Of a stretch of 64,000 nucleotides of DNA, positions 61,601 to 64,000 are shown piece by piece. A program made the translations under genes and the position numbers. How positions within the stretch are numbered: position 1 is the first letter of the stretch; each line of letters opens with the position of its first letter. The stretch spans positions 12,909,703-12,973,702 of the forward strand of contig NC_064037.1 of assembly GCF_932526225.1 (NCBI RefSeq). Reading direction: 5' to 3'. A model generated the notes under the pieces. That model made no database searches, had not been told where the DNA came from, and saw only the letters and a program-made list of their open reading frames with translations. The stretch comes from Nematostella vectensis. Taxonomy: Eukaryota > Cnidaria > Anthozoa > Actiniaria > Edwardsiidae.

Positions 61601-64000
61601 TAGCAAATTACATATGTCTTGTTGCGTAAAGTTTGTTTTATTTGATGGACTGCACTAGGATACTATGTTTACGCTGAGGCGTCCGGTTCTTTGGACCATG
61701 GCCAGAAAGCCAACCTCGTCAGCAAGGTCTTCCCACCCACTTCTGGCAGATGCCTGAAGTTCTTCTACAGCATGCACGGTTCGGGAATGGGAATGCTGCA
61801 GGTATTCGTACAGGAGTCAAACTCAGGAAAGAACATTCGGATTTTCTTTCGAAAAGGAAGCCAAGGAAAATCGTGGATTGCCGGAAATGCGACGATTAAC
61901 AGTATAAACAACTACAAGGTATGAGGGGGATTCGTTAAACCATCAGAGGAAAGTGACTACTCACCGGTAGGGTTGAGCGGAAAGGCTGCATTTCCTCTCC
62001 AACTTGGTTCCTTGGACTAGGAACACGAGCGAGAACAGGGAATGTAGATATGAAATTGCTTACCTGTCGTTCTTAAGGATGGCTATTTACGCTGCCATTT
62101 TGGACAATGTCGCACAACTCAGAGTCACGCAACGCATCAGATATTTGGGGAAAGGATATAAAGTCTCTCCCATAAGTTTTGTTTTCAAATTAATTTGCAG
62201 GTCGTTTTTCAAGTAGTGCGAGGACCAGATTTTTTAAGTGACGTTGGTCTTGATGATATTTCCTTCAAAGAGCATGCTTGTGGCGTCATTCCGACAGTTG
62301 CGACAACAACACAGCAACACACTTCTGGGAAGCCGGCAAGCGAGCCTAAAACTACCCAGCAACCAACGACTGAAGGACCGACCACTCGACAATCAACAAC
62401 CGAGGAGCAAACAAGCCACCCACCTACAACCAAAGAACCTACGACAAAACAACCGACAACCGAAAAAGAGACGACAGAACCACCGACAACCGAAGAACCA
62501 GCGAACGAGAAACCGACAACCGAGGTACCAACTACCAAGAAACCAACCACCGAAAAACCGACAACAGAGGGGCCAACGTCTACAAAACTAACGACAACCG
62601 AGAAACAGACCACAAAAAAGTCGACAACCGAGGGAGCAAGGACCCGGCAAACGACAACGGATAAACCAGCGACCCAGCAACCGACAACTGAGAAACCAAC
62701 CACAGATAAAGCACCAACAACCGAACAACCCACAACCAAGAAGCCAACTACTGAAGAACCTATAACCGAGAAACCAACGACCCAACAACCCTTAACCGAG
62801 AAACCAACCACTGAAGAACCAGAAACCGAGAAATCAACGTCTACAAAACCGACAACCAAAACAGCAACGACACAACGACCGACAACTGAAAAAAACAAAA
62901 CCCAACAACCGACAACCAAGGAACAAACGACCAAACAACCGACAACTCGTACACTAACTACCAAAAAGCCGATTACGAAGATACCAACCACCACAAAGCT
63001 GATTACGGAGAGACTAACGACCACAGAGCCGATTACGAAGAGACCAACGACCAAAACGCCTATTACGAAGAGACCAACGACCACAAAGCCGATTACGAAG
63101 AGACCAATGACCACTAAGCCTACTACGGAGAGACCAACGACCACTAAGCCGATAACGAAGAGACCAACGACCAGAAAGCCAACAACAAAACCAAAACCAA
63201 CAGGTATTTTCTCTGTCTGTTCAATCCACAGCCTAGTTAGACATCTAACAATTCCCTCCAATAAGCAAAACACGTCAAAAATTAAAGGAAGCAGTCTGTT
63301 TCGTCAATGGCAATTAGAACTTGAGCCTTTTTATTCAACGATGATGATGTTCTCATTTCCATGTTTCAGTGTGCTTTGACGAGAATACATATTGCCATCA
63401 ATGGGCCTCAGCAGGTCACTGTCGCACTAACCCTGGCTACATGCATAAAGTTTGCAAAAGAAGTTGTAGGATATGCGGTAAATATGCTAATCTTTAAATA
63501 CACTCACTGGGGAACAGTGTTAGTTTGGGGAAACAATCTGCGATGATCTTCTTGAATGAGGGCAAAGCATTAACAAACACAGGCCGTATACATGGTGTAA
63601 GCAGGGTGGGCGTGCGCAGGGGGGTACACGAGAGCACGAACACCCCTCCCCCCTCCCCCTTGTCCCCCATTTCGAACTGAAGGATCGTCAAATATTATAC
63701 TATTGTTCCGTGGGATACCTATCCCCAAATCTGGGTACGGTCCTTCGACAATAATAAGAAACAAACCTTTCCTATAGAAGTTTGAGCATTTGGGGGCCAA
63801 GGGTTGCGAGACCTGCACAAAGAACGGCTACATTGGAGGCTTTCTGCAGCGAAGAAGGTTAATAATACAAGAATAATACTACGTCTAATACATAAGTCAG
63901 GGTAATGTGTATAAAAACCAATCAACACTCCCTAACTCAATTCTTATTCTTATTCCCAATAGGTAACGTGTGTATGGACCATAACATGTACTGCCGCAAA
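55698..64000 (+). CDS. Secreted astacin metalloprotease with mucin and ShKT domains (13 exons seen, 3' incomplete)
   Basis: Exons: 55698-55770, 56336-56404, 57234-57413, 57560-57674, 57957-58141, 58719-58937, 59248-59418, 59953-60132, 60866-61012, 61659-61918, 62201-63203, 63370-63477, 63963-64000 (runs off the window); 916 codons seen. A hydrophobic signal peptide precedes a propeptide with FEGD (D57). The zinc site is [12 protein letters not shown] (177-188) and the Met-turn is SLMHY (232-236). Then come TSP1 (281-337), TSP1 (338-397), one MAM (398 to about 563), about 300 residues of Thr/Pro/Lys repeats (TTEKPTT type), a ShKT domain (868-903, six Cys) and the start of a second one. It should be a secreted protease with a probably glycosylated spacer. 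Exons 4, 5, 6, 8 and 9 have the same lengths as those of the upstream paralogue (115, 185, 219, 180, 147). Exon 1 has a second possible donor at 55746/47, also phase 1. The exon-9 donor GTCACA is weak. Confidence 0.93.
56607..56849. mobile_element. MITE with TA target duplication (243 bp)
   Basis: ATGCCTGGTGCACACTAGTG and CACTAGTGTGCACCAGGTAT are terminal inverted repeats with one mismatch, and TA flanks both ends. Inner blocks (GGGCGCGCGCACTCT and TATCGACATGGACATAA) are also inverted, so nearly the whole element folds back. The TA duplication suggests a Tc1/mariner-type source. It lies in intron 2 of the second astacin gene. Confidence 0.85.
59683..59860. mobile_element. Short TIR element of a dispersed family (~178 bp)
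   Basis: GCAGGGCGATAGCAGG on the left and CCTGCTACGGCTCTGC on the right are inverted repeats. The interior has GTGCCCCCAATATTTTCTT, a poly-C and a poly-A run. A partial second copy is at 5535-5645. It lies in intron 7 of the second astacin gene. Confidence 0.7.
61050..61600. repeat. Probable TE remnant in astacin-2 intron 9
   Basis: AAGAGCGAGCTGAGCGG at about 61054 and AAAAGCGAGCTCAGCCG at about 61527 are direct repeats. Between them lie the TTTTGCCGGGCAAAA palindrome shared with 1.2 kb and GTGCTCGCAT-rich stretches. The boundaries are not defined. Confidence 0.45.

Noticed and set aside
62209-63273. 354-codon minus-strand frame
   Set aside because: It is antisense to the Thr/Pro-repeat exon of the second astacin gene; codon bias of the repeats keeps it open.

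Overview
The window is intron-rich nuclear DNA from an animal. An anthozoan cnidarian (sea anemone or coral type) is the best guess. The reasons are DEG/ENaC-channel paralogues, secreted astacin proteases joined to TSP1, MAM and ShKT domains, GT-AG introns throughout, and many MITE-like and minisatellite repeats. No species can be named from the sequence alone.

Four protein-coding genes could be assembled exon by exon; reading frame and splice phase close exactly in each. (1) 6.8-12.7 kb, minus strand: a DEG/ENaC-family channel, 8 exons, 500 aa, with an eroded second transmembrane/filter region. (2) 19.5-22.8 kb, plus strand: a second DEG/ENaC channel, 7 exons, 458 aa, with an intact filter. 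(3) 24.6-33.0 kb, minus strand: ELP3, the catalytic subunit of Elongator, 21 exons, 559 aa. (4) 45.5-64.0 kb, plus strand: two tandem paralogous secreted astacin metalloproteases. The first (14 exons, 755 aa) is astacin-TSP1-TSP1-MAM-MAM. The second runs off the right edge and is astacin-TSP1-TSP1-MAM-Thr/Pro mucin-ShKT-ShKT.

The remaining sequence is mostly repeats and relics: about 0-6.8 kb, 12.7-19.5 kb, 33-45.5 kb and 54.3-55.7 kb. These include MITE/foldback elements, a 1,000-bp piggyBac-like element with TTAA ends, a TIR-bounded element holding a broken LINE reverse transcriptase, an orphan MAM exon at 39.6 kb, and several minisatellites.

The most notable signals are: a near-canonical hammerhead ribozyme at 33.25 kb; a 17-unit array of CArG-box motifs just past the ELP3 stop codon that looks seeded from the ELP3 final codons; a seven-fold amplification of an exon end plus its 5' splice site in the second channel gene; and an ELP3 microexon lying between the arms of a 35-bp perfect inverted repeat.

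The genes do not form one pathway. The two channels are diverging paralogues, the two proteases are a local tandem duplication with domain swapping at phase-1 introns, and ELP3 is an unrelated housekeeping gene between the two families.
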